A stretch of 64,000 bases of DNA from G963674835 sp963674835. GTDB taxonomy: Bacteria; Planctomycetota; Planctomycetia; Pirellulales; Thermoguttaceae. The stretch lies in NCBI GenBank assembly GCA_963674835.2, contig CAXXKC010000001.1, positions 620,001 through 684,000 of the forward strand, read 5' to 3'. Shown in pieces: positions 62,667-64,000 of the stretch (the first letter of the stretch is position 1; the number at the start of each line of letters is the position of its first letter). The position numbers and the translations under genes are program-made. The notes below the pieces were generated by a model that did not search any database, had not been told where the DNA came from, and was given only the letters and a program-made list of their open reading frames with translations.

Positions 62667-63556
62667 TTGGCCTTCGCGGCGGCCGGCTCTCTGCCGTCTT
62701 CGAGTACCTGGGCCAGCGGGTCTTTCTCCATAAGATGCTGGAAGCTGTTGCCTACGAGCGTTCCAAGGTCGAAGGGGAACTTGCGCTGGCGGGAGAGGTC
62801 GGCCGCGCGCCGAGCGAGCTGATCGCTGCTGAGGCGTGCCTGACGCGGCAGTGCGACGAGGATCTCGTTTCCGACGTAGGGGACGGGAAAGAGGTAGACA
62901 TCGTCGAAAACGTCCTGGTAGGTGCGAACCATGGCGTCGTGAAGGCGATTGGAGCCACGATCCCAGATGTTCCCGACCAGCGCGCCACCCGGAGTGATGG
63001 CTCGCCGAGTGAGGCGGAGAAACTCGCGAGTGGTGAGTTGATAGGGCACGCTGTCGCGGTCGAAGGCGTCGAGGAAGATCAGGTCGTACGGATCGCGGCA
63101 GTTGGCAATGAAGCGGCGGCCGTCGTCGATGAAGACGTGCATCTTCGGATCTTCACGAAAGCCGAAGTACTGTTTCGCCACGTCGAATACACCGCCGTCG
63201 ATTTCCACGACGTCGATCGTAAGATCGGGCCAGTGTTTGCGGAGGAACATCGGGATGGTACCGCCGCCGAGACCGACGATGAGCACACGGCGCGGCTGCT
63301 GGCAGAAGATGAATCCGGAGAGAATTGCCCGGGTGTATGGTAACTCGAGATGATCGGGATCGCCGAGTTTGACGACGCTCTGGCGTGCGCCGTTGCGTTC
63401 GAAGCGGAGGGTGCGGAGGCCCTGGCTGTCTTCCGTGACAAAGATAGTGTTGTATTTCGACGTGCGCTGGCAGAGTTCCCGCTGGCGATCACCGGCCAGA
63501 AACGCCGTGCCGATGGCGGCGAGCAGTGCGACGAAGACGATCTTGCGGACGACCAT
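62663..63556 (-). CDS. Membrane-anchored spermidine-synthase-like protein
   Basis: 297 residues; ATG 63556 follows GGGGGAG nine bases upstream, better than ATG 63580. One N-terminal helix (KIVFVALLAAIGTAFLAG) precedes a class I Rossmann domain of the spermine/spermidine synthase type: RVLIVGLGGGTIPMFLRK, IDVVEIDGGVFDVAKQ, FIDDGRRFIA and DLIFLDAFDRDSVPY. The Asp in LDAFDRD lies where aminopropyl transferases have DxxD. Many such membrane-linked homologs have unknown substrates, so true polyamine synthesis is not assured. The TAG stop is inside the terminal CTAG of MITE-like copy C. Confidence 0.8.
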   Translation of the reverse strand: MVVRKIVFVALLAAIGTAFLAGDRQRELCQRTSKYNTIFVTEDSQGLRTLRFERNGARQSVVKLGDPDHLELPYTRAILSGFIFCQQPRRVLIVGLGGGTIPMFLRKHWPDLTIDVVEIDGGVFDVAKQYFGFREDPKMHVFIDDGRRFIANCRDPYDLIFLDAFDRDSVPYQLTTREFLRLTRRAITPGGALVGNIWDRGSNRLHDAMVRTYQDVFDDVYLFPVPYVGNEILVALPRQARLSSDQLARRAADLSRQRKFPFDLGTLVGNSFQHLMEKDPLAQVLEDGREPAAAKAN

Positions 63557-63645
63557 GACAGGAAACTCCCCCGGGGACATGCCACTATGGGACTATTGTC
63601 GCTTGGGGGAGATGGCCATGCAAGATGGCAGGCGATCGGTACAGG

Positions 63646-64000
63646 TCAGTTGGCGGCCGGCGGAACAGCCAACTCAGGTACCGGGATCGCCGGGACGGCG
63701 GCGGCGACGTGTGGGCGGACCGTGACGGGGATGGGGTTGGCCGCGGCACCGTCGCCACGGAGAACGACGAGCTCGGCCGGGGTTTCGACGGCCAAGGGCA
63801 GTTCGGGCAGCTTCAGCTTGACGCCGAGGTCGTACCAGCCGAGGATTTCGGCATCCATCTCGATGCCGCCCATGCTGATGAGGACCTTGCCGGGCTCGGG
63901 GCCGAAGCCTTCGCCGGCCAGGAGGATCTCGCCGCCGGATTCGGGCTGGGTGGGATCGGCTTCGAAGGCGGCCGGATCGACCGGCAGGATGTCGGCAGGG
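63646..64000 (-). CDS. IPT/TIG-like domain protein, C-terminal part (5' end outside window)
   Basis: The frame is open to the window edge; the last 117 codons are visible, ending with TGA at 63646-63648. LLAGEGFGPEPGKVLISMGG, EILGWYDLGVKLKLPEL and LVVLRGDGAAANPIPVTVRP follow the G-x-G-F-G...V...W.d..i.v.vP pattern of IPT/TIG immunoglobulin-like domains. The Ala/Pro/Val-rich last 25 residues look like a linker or tail. Planctomycetes use such domains in secreted proteins; the rest of the protein is not visible. Confidence 0.65.
   Translation of the reverse strand, partial: PADILPVDPAAFEADPTQPESGGEILLAGEGFGPEPGKVLISMGGIEMDAEILGWYDLGVKLKLPELPLAVETPAELVVLRGDGAAANPIPVTVRPHVAAAVPAIPVPELAVPPAAN

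Noticed and set aside
1..64000. tRNA, rRNA or CRISPR array
   Set aside because: Reading through the gaps showed no cloverleaf-like sequence, rRNA core or regularly spaced repeats; a dedicated scan was not possible.

Overview
The window reads as chromosomal DNA from a planctomycete. It is GC-rich and gene-dense. It carries a pilin-leader DUF1559 protein next to a small lipoprotein, and many secreted enzymes with Sec or Tat leaders (Gfo/Idh/MocA oxidoreductase, sugar isomerase, even a DegT-type aminotransferase). It also has a carbamoyltransferase/SxtJ/DUF5989 set and an IPT/TIG-like protein. The order within the phylum cannot be fixed from the sequence alone. I saw no rRNA, tRNA or CRISPR array. 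About 48 protein genes are called; the first and last run off the window.

Layout. 1-9.1 kb holds a carbohydrate/amide-breakdown group: the end of an FAD oxidoreductase, a GH89 alpha-N-acetylglucosaminidase-like enzyme, a large secreted protein with an Ntn-hydrolase-like C-terminus, and two paralogous Asp-box beta-propeller proteins. 9.2-10.8 kb is a complete ISKra4-like insertion sequence (9-bp perfect inverted repeats, 8-bp target duplication). It landed exactly between the last sense codon and the stop codon of a nucleotidyltransferase gene, and its transposase frame is broken at a six-C run. 11.9-20.7 kb is the most striking locus: a candidate cobalamin riboswitch followed by a tightly packed same-strand run of corrinoid protein, UroD-type methyltransferase, iron-sulfur corrinoid activator, GAF/PAS histidine kinase, CheY-like regulator and a hybrid kinase with a phosphotransfer domain. 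This looks like corrinoid methyl transfer wired to a phosphorelay.

20.8-25.4 kb has a minus-strand trio (methyltransferase, DUF1330, GNAT), then polyphosphate kinase 2 and a Na/Pi symporter with a PhoU-like tail. 25.8-31 kb has the DUF1559 protein, its lipoprotein neighbour, a kelch protein, an acylating aldehyde dehydrogenase and a STAS protein. 31-34.6 kb is a polyprenyl-phosphate-sugar operon (flippase-like, GT2, GT-C-like membrane protein). 35.6-42.6 kb is DNA repair: a YhaN/SbcC-like ATPase with a membrane hairpin and acidic tail, its YhaO/SbcD-like partner with eroded metal motifs, and a UvrD/PcrA helicase. 43-55 kb holds a TPR-like membrane protein, an RluA pseudouridine synthase, a symporter/ceramidase pair, a secreted sugar isomerase, two DegT aminotransferases around a LacI regulator, and a Gfo/Idh/MocA oxidoreductase. 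55.7-59.5 kb is the GDSL hydrolase-carbamoyltransferase-SxtJ-DUF5989 operon. It converges on a secreted PHP/DUF3604 metallohydrolase. A small unknown protein, a spermidine-synthase-like protein and an IPT-domain fragment close the window.

Three intergenic gaps (34.8, 42.7 and 62.6 kb) carry diverged copies of one 86-98 bp palindromic element with CTAG ends, a MITE-like family. Its terminal hairpin shows a compensatory base-pair change between copies.
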